Positions 29,254 through 38,034 of a stretch of 64,000 nucleotides of DNA are shown here, one piece after another. The notes below the pieces were generated by a model, which saw nothing but the letters and a program-made list of their open reading frames with translations, did not search any database and had not been told where the DNA came from. Position 1 is the first letter of the stretch. Each line of letters begins with the position of its first letter. The DNA comes from Actinomyces urinae. Lineage in GTDB: Bacteria > Actinomycetota > Actinomycetes > Actinomycetales > Actinomycetaceae. A program made the position numbers and the translations under genes. Location: NCBI RefSeq assembly GCF_900119695.1, contig NZ_LT632547.1:372001-436000 (forward strand), written 5' to 3'.

Positions 29254-29469
29254 CTACTTTGCCTGTTCTGGTTGCTTGCGACGCCCGCATCCGCAACCGC
29301 CACCACCATGGCCGTGTCCACCACCGTGTCCATGGCCATGACCGCGACCTTTACCACCGCATCCGCAACCACCGCCGCCGTGGCCCTTCCCACCGCAGCC
29401 GCAGGTTTTCTTCTCTTGGCCCGCGGCAGAGATGTCGCGTAGCCCCAACTCGTTCATCGGATTATCCAT
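29254..29469 (-). CDS. Gly/His/Cys-rich small protein with three CxC pairs
   Basis: 71 residues from the ATG at 29469, chosen because GGAGG is 6 bases upstream; an upstream GTG at 29493 that overlaps the truB stop is weaker. The first 22 residues are normal polypeptide; residues 23-62 are about half glycine with three Cys-Gly-Cys pairs (23/25, 35/37, 59/61) and six histidines (30, 44, 46, 48, 52, 54). This suggests a metal (zinc, copper or nickel) binding or storage protein, but I know of no named family. It stands between truB and ribF in an otherwise housekeeping operon. No signal peptide. Confidence 0.75.
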   Translation of the reverse strand: MDNPMNELGLRDISAAGQEKKTCGCGGKGHGGGGCGCGGKGRGHGHGHGGGHGHGGGGCGCGRRKQPEQAK

Positions 29470-29489
29470 GGGTTTACCTCCATCAGTTT

Positions 29490-30461
29490 TCACAGTGGGT
29501 CCGTGGAAAATACAAGCACAGGTTTATACTTCTTTCCACTTCTTTTCAAAAGCGCCCGGACTTCTCCCTTCCACGTGCAAGCAGTTATCTGCCCGTCGGG
29601 AGTGCGCACCTCTACCTTTGTCGCGTTACCGTGGCGCATCACCTCAGCCTCGGATTCGGTAAGTTCGATGCTCCCAAACTGCTGGCTTGTTGCTTTTGTC
29701 AAAGAAAGCACGTCAATCGGTTGCGGATCCTGTTCGCACTGGTTGGAAACGAAGCTGGCGAGCCGATCTAACGTTACGGCCTCATCTAGCGTCCACTTCC
29801 CCACCCTGGTGCGTCTAAGCGCAGTTAGATGCGCTCCGGTGCCAAGCATTTCCCCGAGGTCCCGAGCAATTGCCCTCACGTAAGTACCGCTTGAACATTC
29901 CACTGCCAGATCGAACTCCAAAGCGGGTGTGCCGTCACTAAGCCGGGTTGGCATCAAATCCGAGGTGCGTTCCAAACGCGAAATCATGACCGGGCGCGCC
30001 TCGAGATTCACATCTTTGCCCTCGCGATGCAGGGCGTGAGCACGCTTTCCACCAACTTTGATCGAGGATACCTTAGCCGGTACCTGCATGACCTCACCGC
30101 GCATGGAGGCAAGCGCCTCATCAACTCGCTCGGCACTCAAATCGCGCGCACCCGGCGTAGAAATAACCTGCCCGTCAGCATCATCCGAATCAGTTGCGGC
30201 CCCGAGTAGAACCCGCGCGTGATACTCCTTGTCTGCCCCGGTAATGAACGTCAGCAACCGGGTTGCCTTCCCAATTCCAAGTACGAGAACACCCGTGGCC
30301 ATCGGATCAAGAGTGCCCGCGTGTCCAACCTTGCGGGTTGCTGCCAAACGGCGCACCGCGCCAACCACGTCGTGACTTGTTACACCCTGGGGCTTGTCCA
30401 CGATTAGGAGCCCATCAGCCGCGCTTACCTGCGCGCGGGGCATATCCAGCCGTTGCTTCAC
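29490..30461 (-). CDS. truB: tRNA pseudouridine(55) synthase
   Basis: 323 residues. Makes Ψ55 in the T loop. The catalytic Asp lies in [16 protein letters not shown] (about residue 50). The TruB domain runs to ~190 with [17 protein letters not shown], and a C-terminal PUA-like region follows. Its start is a GTG that overlaps the rbfA stop by 4 bases; an ATG at 30443 is an alternative. Confidence 0.95.
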   Translation of the reverse strand: MKQRLDMPRAQVSAADGLLIVDKPQGVTSHDVVGAVRRLAATRKVGHAGTLDPMATGVLVLGIGKATRLLTFITGADKEYHARVLLGAATDSDDADGQVISTPGARDLSAERVDEALASMRGEVMQVPAKVSSIKVGGKRAHALHREGKDVNLEARPVMISRLERTSDLMPTRLSDGTPALEFDLAVECSSGTYVRAIARDLGEMLGTGAHLTALRRTRVGKWTLDEAVTLDRLASFVSNQCEQDPQPIDVLSLTKATSQQFGSIELTESEAEVMRHGNATKVEVRTPDGQITACTWKGEVRALLKRSGKKYKPVLVFSTDPL

Positions 30462-30883
30462 TCTTCTTCAGCGCTCTTGTACGGATCCTCCTCGCCAGCA
30501 TACTTGGCGTTCCTAGCGGTTTGGGCGAGCTCTTCATCAGCCTTACGCGCCCTTAGCAGGGCTTCTTCAATATCGGCTGCGGCCTGCGGCAAACTATCAG
30601 CCTGGAAATCGATGGTCGGCGTGAGGCGAATACCGAGGGCCTTGCCAACCTCCGAACGGATCAGCCCCTTAGCGGACTCCAGTGCCTTTGCGCTCTTGGT
30701 AGCCTCGTCCGCCGAGCCCAGCACCGTGTAAAAAATCGTGGCGTGCTGCAAATCGCCCGTCACTCGAACATCGGTTACCGTCACAAAACCCAGACGCGGA
30801 TCCTTAATCCGACGTTCAAGCAAACGAGCTACCGTCTGCTGAATCCGATCCTCCACCTTACGCTGGCGATTAATATCAGCCAC
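30458..30883 (-). CDS. rbfA: Ribosome-binding factor A
   Basis: 141 residues from a GTG at 30883, chosen because GAGGAGG is 5 bases upstream and the family begins with this [13 protein letters not shown] sequence; the frame stays open to 31063 but that part looks non-coding. Conserved [30 protein letters not shown]. Late 30S maturation factor acting on 16S helix 1. A terminator lies between it and infB. Confidence 0.93.
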   Translation of the reverse strand: MADINRQRKVEDRIQQTVARLLERRIKDPRLGFVTVTDVRVTGDLQHATIFYTVLGSADEATKSAKALESAKGLIRSEVGKALGIRLTPTIDFQADSLPQAAADIEEALLRARKADEELAQTARNAKYAGEEDPYKSAEEE

Positions 30884-30930
30884 TGCGGCCTCCTCAAAAA
30901 TAGAACCGGCCTCAAATTTAGCAAAATAAA

Positions 30931-30960
30931 CCGGCTCCCACCTTTTTGGGCGGGAGCCGG
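30931..30960 (-). terminator. Terminator between infB and rbfA
   Basis: A perfect 9-bp stem CCGGCTCCC / GGGAGCCGG with a 12-base loop; the minus-strand sequence downstream is TTTATTTTGC. It probably attenuates transcription from nusA-infB into rbfA. Confidence 0.65.
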
Positions 30961-30978
30961 CACTACTTGGAAATAGCG

Positions 30979-33810
30979 CTAGTCGCGTGGCTTCTCGCGC
31001 ATCTCCCAGGTTTCGATGGTGTCGCCAACCTGAATGTCCTTGTGGCCAAGCGTGATACCACACTCGTAACCGTCACGAACCTCGGTGACGTCATCCTTCT
31101 CGCGGCGAAGCGATTCGATCTTGAGGTCTTCTGCAACCACAACACCGTCACGGACAAGCCGGGCACTCGTGTTGCGCTTGATAATTCCCTTCCGAACGAT
31201 CGAGCCGGCAATATTGCCGAACTTACCGGACTTGAACACCTGCAAGATCTCGGCAGTACCAAGCTGAACCTCTTCGTAAATCGGCTTCAGCATGCCCTTG
31301 AGCGCGGCCTCGATCTCTTCAAGCGCCTGGTAGATGACCGTGTAGTACTTGATCTCCACGCCCTCTTCATCGGCCAGGCTTGCAACCTGCTCATTCGGAC
31401 GAACGTTGAAGCCAATAATGACAGCGTCATCAACCGTTGCGAGGTTAACGTCGTTCTGCGTAATCGCACCAACACCGCGATGGATGATGCGTAGCTGAAC
31501 TTCTTCACCCACATCAATCTTGAGTAGCGAATCTTCAAGTGCTTCAACCGCACCCGAAACGTCACCCTTGATGACAAGGTTAAGCGTGTCAACCTTGCCT
31601 TCCTTGAGGACCTTATCGAAGTCCTCAAGCGTAACGCGCTTGCGCCTGCGAGCCAGCTGAGCCTGACGCTCTGCAGACTCACGTTTATCCGCAATTTGGC
31701 GGGCCGTGCGGTCATCTGGCGCAACTAGGAACGAGTCACCAGCGCGCGGCACGGACGTTAGGCCAAGAACCTGAACCGGGCGTGCCGGGCCTGCCTCTTC
31801 AACCTCATTGCCCCACTCGTCAAACATCGCGCGCACGCGCCCGTAGGACGAGCCTGCAACAACGGCGTCACCAATGCGTAGCGTTCCACGCTCAACCAGC
31901 ATCGTTGCAACCGCTCCTCGACCACGGTCCAGATTCGCTTCAATCGAAACGCCGCGGGCGTCCGTGTCGGGATTCGCTTCCAGATCGAGGGCCGCATCGG
32001 CGGTAAGTAGAACCGCTTCAAGCAGGTCTCCAATACCCTTGCGCTGTTTTGCGGACACATCCACGAACATGACGTCGCCGCCATACTCTTCAGCAACGAG
32101 GTTATATTCAGTGAGCTGCTGGCGGATCTTATCCGGGTTCGCAGTATCCTTATCAACCTTATTTACCGCCACAACGATCGGCACATCAGCGGCCTGCGCG
32201 TGGTTGATCGCCTCAATGGTCTGCGGCATAACACCGTCATCGGCCGCGACAACCAGGATCGCAATATCCGTTACCTGAGCGCCACGAGCACGCATTGCTG
32301 TGAAGGCTTCGTGACCGGGCGTATCAATGAACGTGATCAAACGATCGGTGTCGTCATGCTTCACGTGCACCTGGTACGCACCAATGTGCTGGGTGATGCC
32401 ACCGTGTTCGCGGTCCACAACATCCGTGTGCCGGATGGCGTCAAGAAGCTTTGTCTTACCGTGGTCAACGTGACCCATGACGGTTACAACCGGCGGACGC
32501 GGGGCGAGGTGCTCCACATCGTCAAGCTCTTCAGCTTCCAGATCGATGTCGAATGACTCAAGGAGCTCGCGGTCCTCATCCTCTGGGGACACAACTTCAA
32601 CCTTGTAACCAATTTCTTCACCCAAAAGCGTGAAGGTGTCTTCATCGAGCGACTGCGTTGCGGTTGCCATCTCGCCAAGGTGGAACAAAACGGTTACGAG
32701 CGATGCGGGATTAGCATCGATCTTCTCCGCTAGGTCGGCGAGCGAAGCACCCTGACGTATGCGAATAGTCTGACCGTTGCCGCGCTGAATCTGCACGCCA
32801 CCAATGACGGGCGCGTTCTGCTGTTCGAACTCTTGCCTCTTGGCGCGCTTCGACTTGCGTCCCCGCTTACCAGTTCCTCGACCAAACGCGCCCTGCGTTG
32901 CCCCACGGCCACCACGACCACCGCGTGGAGGCGCGGACATTGGCGGCTGCTGGCCGAAGCTAGGAGCCTGCGACTGGCGTGAGCCGGAACGGTTAGAACG
33001 CCTGCTCTGACGGTTGCCGCGCTCAGGTGCATTGTTTCCGCCCGACTGTCCAAATGTGGAATGACCCGGCATCATCATGGGCGACGGACGAGGCCCGCGC
33101 TTCTTACCGCCGCGTGCAGGAGCCGCCGCGGCTGCGTTGCGTCCGCCTCGCTGACCGCGATGCGGCTTATCGTTGCGGTCAGCGCCGCGGCCACCACCCG
33201 GCCGAGGCATGCCCTGCTGCGAAGAGAATGGGTTGTTGCCCGGGCGCGGTCCTGGACGCGGCATTCCCTGCTGGGTTGCGAATGGGTTGTTGCCCGGGCG
33301 CGGTCCCGGCCTAGGCATGCCCTGCTGCGAAGAGAATGGGTTATTACCGGGGCGCGCCATTGCCTCGTTCTTAGGCTTCGCCTCTTCAGTCTTCTTCTCA
33401 GCTTCAGACTCTGCAGGCTCAGGCGTAGCCTTCTTCGCATTCGGCTTAGCGGTCTTTGCTGGACCGGGAATGACATCTGCTGGACTCGGCGCCTGCGTTT
33501 TCTCGGTCTTTGAGGTCCTAGCCTTGGGCTTTGCTGAAGCCTTCTTGGCCTTTACTTCCTTGGCATCCGCCTTAGGGGCCGACTTTGTCGATTTTGCCGA
33601 CTTCGCCGGTTTATCGGCCTTAGCTGGCTCCTTGCTTTGCTCAGATTCGAGCTTAGCGCCAAGGGTCTTGCGAACTCTTCTAACAACGGGAGGTTCAATA
33701 GTCGACGAGGCCGACTTTACAAACTCACCATTTTCCTTCAAGTGCGCAAGAAGTTCTTTACTCGTGATTCCGAGCTCTTTCGCGAGCTCGTGTACACGCA
33801 ATTTTGCCAC
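30979..33810 (-). CDS. infB: Translation initiation factor IF-2
   Basis: 943 residues from the GTG at 33810, where AGGAG is 4 bases upstream and the conserved [15 protein letters not shown] begins. After the N-terminal IF2_N domain there is a long Lys/Ala/Pro linker and a Gly/Pro/Asn-rich repeat (about residues 150-210), then a second IF2_N domain, the G domain ([26 protein letters not shown]) and domains II-IV. Delivers fMet-tRNA to the 30S. Part of nusA-ylxR-infB-rbfA-truB. Confidence 0.97.
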   Translation of the reverse strand: MAKLRVHELAKELGITSKELLAHLKENGEFVKSASSTIEPPVVRRVRKTLGAKLESEQSKEPAKADKPAKSAKSTKSAPKADAKEVKAKKASAKPKARTSKTEKTQAPSPADVIPGPAKTAKPNAKKATPEPAESEAEKKTEEAKPKNEAMARPGNNPFSSQQGMPRPGPRPGNNPFATQQGMPRPGPRPGNNPFSSQQGMPRPGGGRGADRNDKPHRGQRGGRNAAAAAPARGGKKRGPRPSPMMMPGHSTFGQSGGNNAPERGNRQSRRSNRSGSRQSQAPSFGQQPPMSAPPRGGRGGRGATQGAFGRGTGKRGRKSKRAKRQEFEQQNAPVIGGVQIQRGNGQTIRIRQGASLADLAEKIDANPASLVTVLFHLGEMATATQSLDEDTFTLLGEEIGYKVEVVSPEDEDRELLESFDIDLEAEELDDVEHLAPRPPVVTVMGHVDHGKTKLLDAIRHTDVVDREHGGITQHIGAYQVHVKHDDTDRLITFIDTPGHEAFTAMRARGAQVTDIAILVVAADDGVMPQTIEAINHAQAADVPIVVAVNKVDKDTANPDKIRQQLTEYNLVAEEYGGDVMFVDVSAKQRKGIGDLLEAVLLTADAALDLEANPDTDARGVSIEANLDRGRGAVATMLVERGTLRIGDAVVAGSSYGRVRAMFDEWGNEVEEAGPARPVQVLGLTSVPRAGDSFLVAPDDRTARQIADKRESAERQAQLARRRKRVTLEDFDKVLKEGKVDTLNLVIKGDVSGAVEALEDSLLKIDVGEEVQLRIIHRGVGAITQNDVNLATVDDAVIIGFNVRPNEQVASLADEEGVEIKYYTVIYQALEEIEAALKGMLKPIYEEVQLGTAEILQVFKSGKFGNIAGSIVRKGIIKRNTSARLVRDGVVVAEDLKIESLRREKDDVTEVRDGYECGITLGHKDIQVGDTIETWEMREKPRD
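33193..33354. repeat. Three 54-bp in-frame tandem repeats inside infB
   Basis: An 18-codon unit ([18 protein letters not shown], second copy with AT instead of SS) occurs three times head to tail. It encodes a Pro/Gly/Asn-rich flexible linker and is close to identical at the DNA level, so copy number may vary between strains. Confidence 0.85.
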
Positions 33811-33916
33811 AACTCTCCTGTTCGGGTCCGCCCCGAACAGGACGGACATCTAGTTCTGCTGGCAGCTCATCGCTGGGTACTCATCGGGTGCCCATCAGCT
33901 TCCAACCCGCTTCCAT

Positions 33917-34231
33917 TTACTCGTCCGCAACGCGCTCCCTGCGCGCTGGTTGGTTTTCTTCTCGAGCGGAAAAATCTATCGAGAAGGAAACACGGCTTCT
34001 GCCCCCAGGCAAACGAAGAGCGCGATTAAACGCCTTCTTTTTCACTGCCCGATCTAGACAGGATTGCCGAGGATGAATCCAGGCTCCTCGCCCGGGCATG
34101 CTCCGGCGCGGATCACTAACAACACTTTCAAAGGCCTCGCTGTAAACGCAGCGAAGCAACTCATCAGAGGTTGCTACTTCCCGGCACCCTATGCATGTTC
34201 GCCGTGGTGCATCGGCATAACGGCTACGCAT
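33917..34231 (-). CDS. ylxR: YlxR family RNA-binding protein
   Basis: 104 residues from an ATG at 34231 (AAGGAAGC 7 bases upstream; 34237 is possible). The DUF448/YlxR signatures PRRTCIGCREV and GRGAWIHPRQSCLDRAVKKKAFNRAL are clear. It is positioned between nusA and infB as in most Gram-positives. Its suggested role is in RNA metabolism or RNase P control. Confidence 0.88.
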   Translation of the reverse strand: MRSRYADAPRRTCIGCREVATSDELLRCVYSEAFESVVSDPRRSMPGRGAWIHPRQSCLDRAVKKKAFNRALRLPGGRSRVSFSIDFSAREENQPARRERVADE

Positions 34232-34263
34232 AAGCATGCTTCCTTTTAAGCCTATCGTTATTT

Positions 34264-35307
34264 TTAGTCCGTTGGTTCGATATTTTCTGAGCCCTGCCTC
34301 ACGTCAGGACGCGAAATATCGCCCGTCATGACCCCCAGGCCGGCCTCCGTATCAGAATGAATATCGATATGGAAGCCGCACAGACGCGCGGCAAGACGCG
34401 CGTTTTGGCCTTCCCGGCCAATAGCAAGGGAGAACTGGAAGTCAGGGACAACCACTTCCGCATTCTTACCTTCAAGATCAGTAATTGTGACCGAAGATAC
34501 TCGCGCAGGAGACAGTGAGTTAGCAACGAATCGAGCCGGATCCGAAGAGTAATCAACAATATCGATCTTCTCGCCCTGCAACTCCGTCATCACCGCGCGC
34601 ACGCGCCTGCCCATGGGACCAATGCAAGCGCCCTTAGCGTTCACGCCCTCACGTGTGGCCGCAACCGCAATCTTGGTGCGGTGGCCGGCCTCACGCGCGA
34701 CGGATTTGATCTGCACAAGGCCTTGCTGAATCTCTGGAACCTCGCGCTCAAACAAGCCTTCAACCAGACCGGGGTGGGTGCGTGAAACAGTGATCGCAGC
34801 GCCCTTCTCTCCGCGAGAAACATCCACCACGTATGCACGTAGCACGTCACCATGGTTGTAAGTCTCGCCCGGGACCTGCTCGGATTGAGGAAGGCGAGCT
34901 TCGAACTCGCCCACGCGTAGCATCACGAAAGCCGGATTGCGCTGCGCCTCCACGGTGCCAACCACAACCGAACCGGTACGGCTACGGAAGTCGCCTAGTA
35001 CCTTCGAATCCTCGGCCTCGCGAAGCCTCTGCGCAATCACCGAACGCGCGGTAGCAGTAGCGATGCGCCCAAACTCTTTGGGAGTGTCATCAAACTCGCC
35101 AATCGGGTTGTCTTCTTCATCAAACTCGGTTGCCATCACGGCAACCTTGCCGGTGCGCTGATCAATCTCAATGCGAGCCTGATCCATAGCCCCAGGCATC
35201 TTGTGGTAGACCTTCAGCAAGGCTTCCTCAATTGCGGCAACGAGTGTGTCACCATCAATTTCAAGCGAGGCACCCACTTCCCGGAGTGTACGCATATCGA
35301 TTTCCAC
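34264..35307 (-). CDS. nusA: Transcription termination/antitermination protein NusA
   Basis: 347 residues from a GTG at 35307 with AGGAGG upstream. NusA N-terminal domain (~1-120), S1 domain with GTVEAQRNPAFVMLRVGEFEARLP and two KH domains (MGRRVRAVMTELQGEKIDIV and LAIGREGQNARLAARLCGFHIDI). It lacks C-terminal acidic repeats, as usual in Gram-positives. Modulates pausing and termination. Begins 10 bases after rimP. Confidence 0.96.
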   Translation of the reverse strand: MEIDMRTLREVGASLEIDGDTLVAAIEEALLKVYHKMPGAMDQARIEIDQRTGKVAVMATEFDEEDNPIGEFDDTPKEFGRIATATARSVIAQRLREAEDSKVLGDFRSRTGSVVVGTVEAQRNPAFVMLRVGEFEARLPQSEQVPGETYNHGDVLRAYVVDVSRGEKGAAITVSRTHPGLVEGLFEREVPEIQQGLVQIKSVAREAGHRTKIAVAATREGVNAKGACIGPMGRRVRAVMTELQGEKIDIVDYSSDPARFVANSLSPARVSSVTITDLEGKNAEVVVPDFQFSLAIGREGQNARLAARLCGFHIDIHSDTEAGLGVMTGDISRPDVRQGSENIEPTD

Positions 35308-35317
35308 GAGGAGCCTC

Positions 35318-35803
35318 CTACTTACCTAACGAACCGAAGTCAACGCGCGAATGCGCCTTCGTGATCTTATCAAGAGCTACGGTCACTTCGCGTTCAGATT
35401 TACCTTTTTTGCCCGCAATGCTAAGGGTCACACTCTGATTGTCAGAGCTGACCACTCTACCCTTTAGCCGTTCACCATTCTGGCTTTTGATTTCCACCAA
35501 GTGTCCGATACAGCGCGAGAAATGCCGCGGAGTTTCAAGCTTGCGCTCAGCGCCCGGCGTTGAGACTTCAAGCGTGTAGGCACTCTCGATCGGATCTGCT
35601 TCGTCCATAGCCGCCGAGATTTCACGCGAGACCTGTAGCACATCGTCGGCATCCACGGACCCCGCGCCCTCCTTCAAATCAACCGTCACTCGCACCAGGG
35701 GCTCCTTACCCCTAGTTACAGTTACCGATTCCAAGAACAGATCTGCACGGCTCACAATCGGAGCTACGAGCGCCTCAATCCGAGCCTCGATGGCTTTTGA
35801 CAT
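35318..35803 (-). CDS. rimP: Ribosome maturation factor RimP
   Basis: 161 residues from the second of two adjacent ATGs (35803), with AGGAG 4 bases upstream; the frame reaches 35875 without support. N-terminal RimP domain with LVRVTVDL, GSVDADDVLQVSREISAAMDEADPIESAYTLEVSTPGAERKL, then the C-terminal SH3-like domain. 30S assembly factor and first gene of the rimP-nusA-ylxR-infB operon. Confidence 0.94.
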   Translation of the reverse strand: MSKAIEARIEALVAPIVSRADLFLESVTVTRGKEPLVRVTVDLKEGAGSVDADDVLQVSREISAAMDEADPIESAYTLEVSTPGAERKLETPRHFSRCIGHLVEIKSQNGERLKGRVVSSDNQSVTLSIAGKKGKSEREVTVALDKITKAHSRVDFGSLGK

Positions 35804-35865
35804 CATTCTCCTTAAAGAGCGGGACTGGTTCGAGCCTGAGCCCTCAATCAGACTATTATGCACAC

Positions 35866-36972
35866 ATGCCTTCAATAACGCACGAATCCACGGCTGACAC
35901 GAAGATCACCACAAAAATTCAAGCTATCGTTCCAAAACGAATTGTAGTCCCAATCTTCGTCGCCGGGATCGCCGCTGCGACCCTGACCGGTTGCACTGGC
36001 ATTTACGTCGAACAAGACGGACCGCAGCTACCAAACATCCCTGAGTCCCAAGAGGTGTTCCAACAACTTGTTCGCAACGAAACCGCAGTACTGGATAGCC
36101 TCACGCAACCAGGTGAGGACTGCCAGCCATGCATGGATTTCGCCGCCGACCTGGGTGAAAAATCGAAGCAGCGCAGCGAACTACTCGGCGGACTATGGGA
36201 GCCATGGGGAGAAAACGTGCCAGATGGCGCTCCCCTGCCTGATCCGGTGCCACAGGCAGGTAGCACGTGGGCCGAGCTCACCGACTTCATCATTGGTACC
36301 GCCACCGCCGATCTTGCGGCCGCCACCGAATTGGACTCAAAACAGGATCAACTAGCCGCGGCCTCCGTGGCAGCCGGAAGGCTGGCCGATGGCCTCAAAT
36401 TGTCGGACCTGCTCGAAGTCCAGCCCACCCTCCCGACTTTTGTCACCCCCACGGGTGAACCTCGTATGGAGGTAGCAGGGCGCTCCGACCTCAAGAATCT
36501 TGGTGAAGTGGCCGCGCAATGGGACTGCGCTGCGCAATGGATCGCCTATTACGGGGCCGGCGATGACGCGGACGGGCCTTCTGCAATCGAGGTAGCTGCC
36601 CGCGCGCAAGTAGATGACCTCGTTGCTTTTTCGCAGCGTACCATCAGCGCCGGCGCTCCGGACCAGCGCGCTCTGTCATGTTTGGCTCCTGCTAGCGACG
36701 AGGATCAGACGGGACTTAGCGGCACGGAGAACAAACTGTTTGCCACTAATCTGGCATTCTTGCTTGATCACCCCTACCTCGCCCTGCCCGGCGAGGATGA
36801 CGAGCAGAATCCGCTTGCGTTCGAAGCACTTACCGCCCAGCTGACGTCGTGGGTGAGCATAGGGAATGTGCCTGCAACGCCGGGCGTCACAAAATCTGAT
36901 GTTCCAAAAGAGGCGCCCACGGAGCCCACGCAGTTTGCCCCGTTCTACAACAACAGTGGAGCGGCAAAATAA
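35866..36972 (+). CDS. Predicted lipoprotein, unknown function
   Basis: 368 residues from the ATG at 35866, selected as the likely start because it gives a lipoprotein leader: basic residues, hydrophobic core VVPIFVAGIAAA, lipobox LTGC with Cys43. An upstream in-frame ATG at 35797 lies within rimP. The body is Ala/Leu/Glu-rich and helical. It is divergent from rimP, the location of DUF4439-type proteins in other Actinobacteria (e.g. M. tuberculosis Rv2843), but I see no clear signature, so I leave it unnamed. Confidence 0.7.
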   Translation: MPSITHESTADTKITTKIQAIVPKRIVVPIFVAGIAAATLTGCTGIYVEQDGPQLPNIPESQEVFQQLVRNETAVLDSLTQPGEDCQPCMDFAADLGEKSKQRSELLGGLWEPWGENVPDGAPLPDPVPQAGSTWAELTDFIIGTATADLAAATELDSKQDQLAAASVAAGRLADGLKLSDLLEVQPTLPTFVTPTGEPRMEVAGRSDLKNLGEVAAQWDCAAQWIAYYGAGDDADGPSAIEVAARAQVDDLVAFSQRTISAGAPDQRALSCLAPASDEDQTGLSGTENKLFATNLAFLLDHPYLALPGEDDEQNPLAFEALTAQLTSWVSIGNVPATPGVTKSDVPKEAPTEPTQFAPFYNNSGAAK

Positions 36973-36995
36973 GCGCTGGGCGCGGCCACAAAAAG

Positions 36996-37069
36996 TGCCC
37001 CGACCGGGGCTCGAACCCGGGACCGACGGATTATGAGTCCGCTGCTCTAACCGACTGAGCTATCAGGGC
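36996..37069 (-). tRNA. tRNA with CAT anticodon (Met or Ile2)
   Basis: The 74-nt minus-strand sequence folds as a cloverleaf: acceptor GCCCTGA/TCGGGGC (one G-T pair), D arm GCTC...GAGC, anticodon stem with loop CTCATAA, T arm CCGGG-TTCGAGC-CCCGG and discriminator A. No CCA is encoded. The CAT anticodon fits elongator Met or lysidine-modified Ile2. I did not resolve which. Confidence 0.92.
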
Positions 37070-37183
37070 CTGGGTAAATCATGCCAGCTTGGCGAATGTG
37101 AATCAAACCAATCTACGCATTGACCGCGCGGCGCTTCGCCGGCGCTGATGTGAGGACAGCGGGGTTATCGTACAGTGAAAGCT

Positions 37184-37699
37184 ATGACTTCAGCTACGAG
37201 ATTTAAGCTTCCAAAAGCCATTGCGAGCTCACTACAAGCGAGCTTCTTAACGAAAGCGGACACCAAACGTCCTGCCATTGAGCTTGAGGGAGGAGTTTGG
37301 CTACTGCTCGCACAACTTGGCCCCGTGATAATTCGGGACGACGACGTAGCATTTGTTGCGCACTGGCACGAGGTACAGCACGCCGTGTGGGAAGCGGGTA
37401 GCCAGATGCTCATCATCCGCTGGGTAGATCCCACCCGCGAGCCATGGCACGGCGTTACGCTGGATGGCGATGTTCGCCGATTCATGTCGCAGCTCGAAGA
37501 GTTCATCGAATACACCTATATTTCCACCGCCTCGCGCAAAACTGCAGATGGAACGTGGATCCGCGCATCCATTCGGCGCTCTAGCGACGGCAATCTTTTT
37601 TCCACGCTAACCGCCGGTGGTGATCTAGATAACGAAGGAGAAAAACTCGCGTTCGAGTTGGAGCGGAACCTGCGCGAATCTGTTGGATTAGAGCGGTAA
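37184..37699 (+). CDS. Hypothetical protein between two tRNA genes
   Basis: 171 residues from the ATG at 37184 (a GTG at 37175 is also in frame). There is no signal peptide or transmembrane segment. It looks like a soluble α/β protein; PAIELEGGVWLLLAQLGPVI and AGGDLDNEGEKLAFELERNLRESVG are the most distinctive stretches. I recognise no family and give no function. It has no evident ribosome binding site and may be leaderless. Confidence 0.6.
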   Translation: MTSATRFKLPKAIASSLQASFLTKADTKRPAIELEGGVWLLLAQLGPVIIRDDDVAFVAHWHEVQHAVWEAGSQMLIIRWVDPTREPWHGVTLDGDVRRFMSQLEEFIEYTYISTASRKTADGTWIRASIRRSSDGNLFSTLTAGGDLDNEGEKLAFELERNLRESVGLER

Positions 37700-37767
37700 A
37701 CAGACCGGTTTGATCCCGATTTGGCACGGCGCAAAAAAGTATGTAGAGTGTATTTCGCGCTAAGCAA

Positions 37768-37839
37768 TCCCGCGTAGCTCAACGGCAGAGCATTCGACTG
37801 TTAATCGAACGGTTGCTGGTTCGAATCCAGCCGCGGGAG
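37768..37839 (+). tRNA. tRNA-Asn (GTT)
   Basis: 72-nt cloverleaf: acceptor TCCCGCG/CGCGGGA with discriminator G, anticodon stem with loop CTGTTAA, T arm GCTGG-TTCGAAT-CCAGC. The GTT anticodon reads Asn codons. CCA is not encoded. A terminator follows. Confidence 0.97.
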
Positions 37840-37844
37840 CAAAC

Positions 37845-37873
37845 AAAAGCCCGTCTGAATAGACGGGCTTTTT
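37845..37873 (+). terminator. Terminator after tRNA-Asn
   Basis: A perfect 12-bp stem AAAAGCCCGTCT / AGACGGGCTTTT with a 4-base loop GAAT and a T run. Typical intrinsic terminator for the tRNA. Confidence 0.85.
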
Positions 37874-37964
37874 GGATTTCCGTACAAAATGTGGGGTAAC
37901 CCAACGATCCGCGCCCCCAAAAGTCCGACACCTCCCCGATTGGGCGTAACGGTTTGGGAATTAG

Positions 37965-38005
37965 CAAACCCCGCCACCGTTCGATCGCGACGGTGACGGG
38001 GTTTG
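37965..38005 (-). terminator. Hairpin after the M26 surface protein
   Basis: A 16-bp near-perfect stem CAAACCCCGCCACCGT / ACGGTGACGGGGTTTG (one mismatch) with a 9-base loop lies 29 bases past the stop. There is no T run on the minus strand, so Rho-dependent or hairpin-only termination is likely. Confidence 0.55.
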
Positions 38006-38034
38006 TGCGCAAGGGTGAATGGGATCAAACCTCG

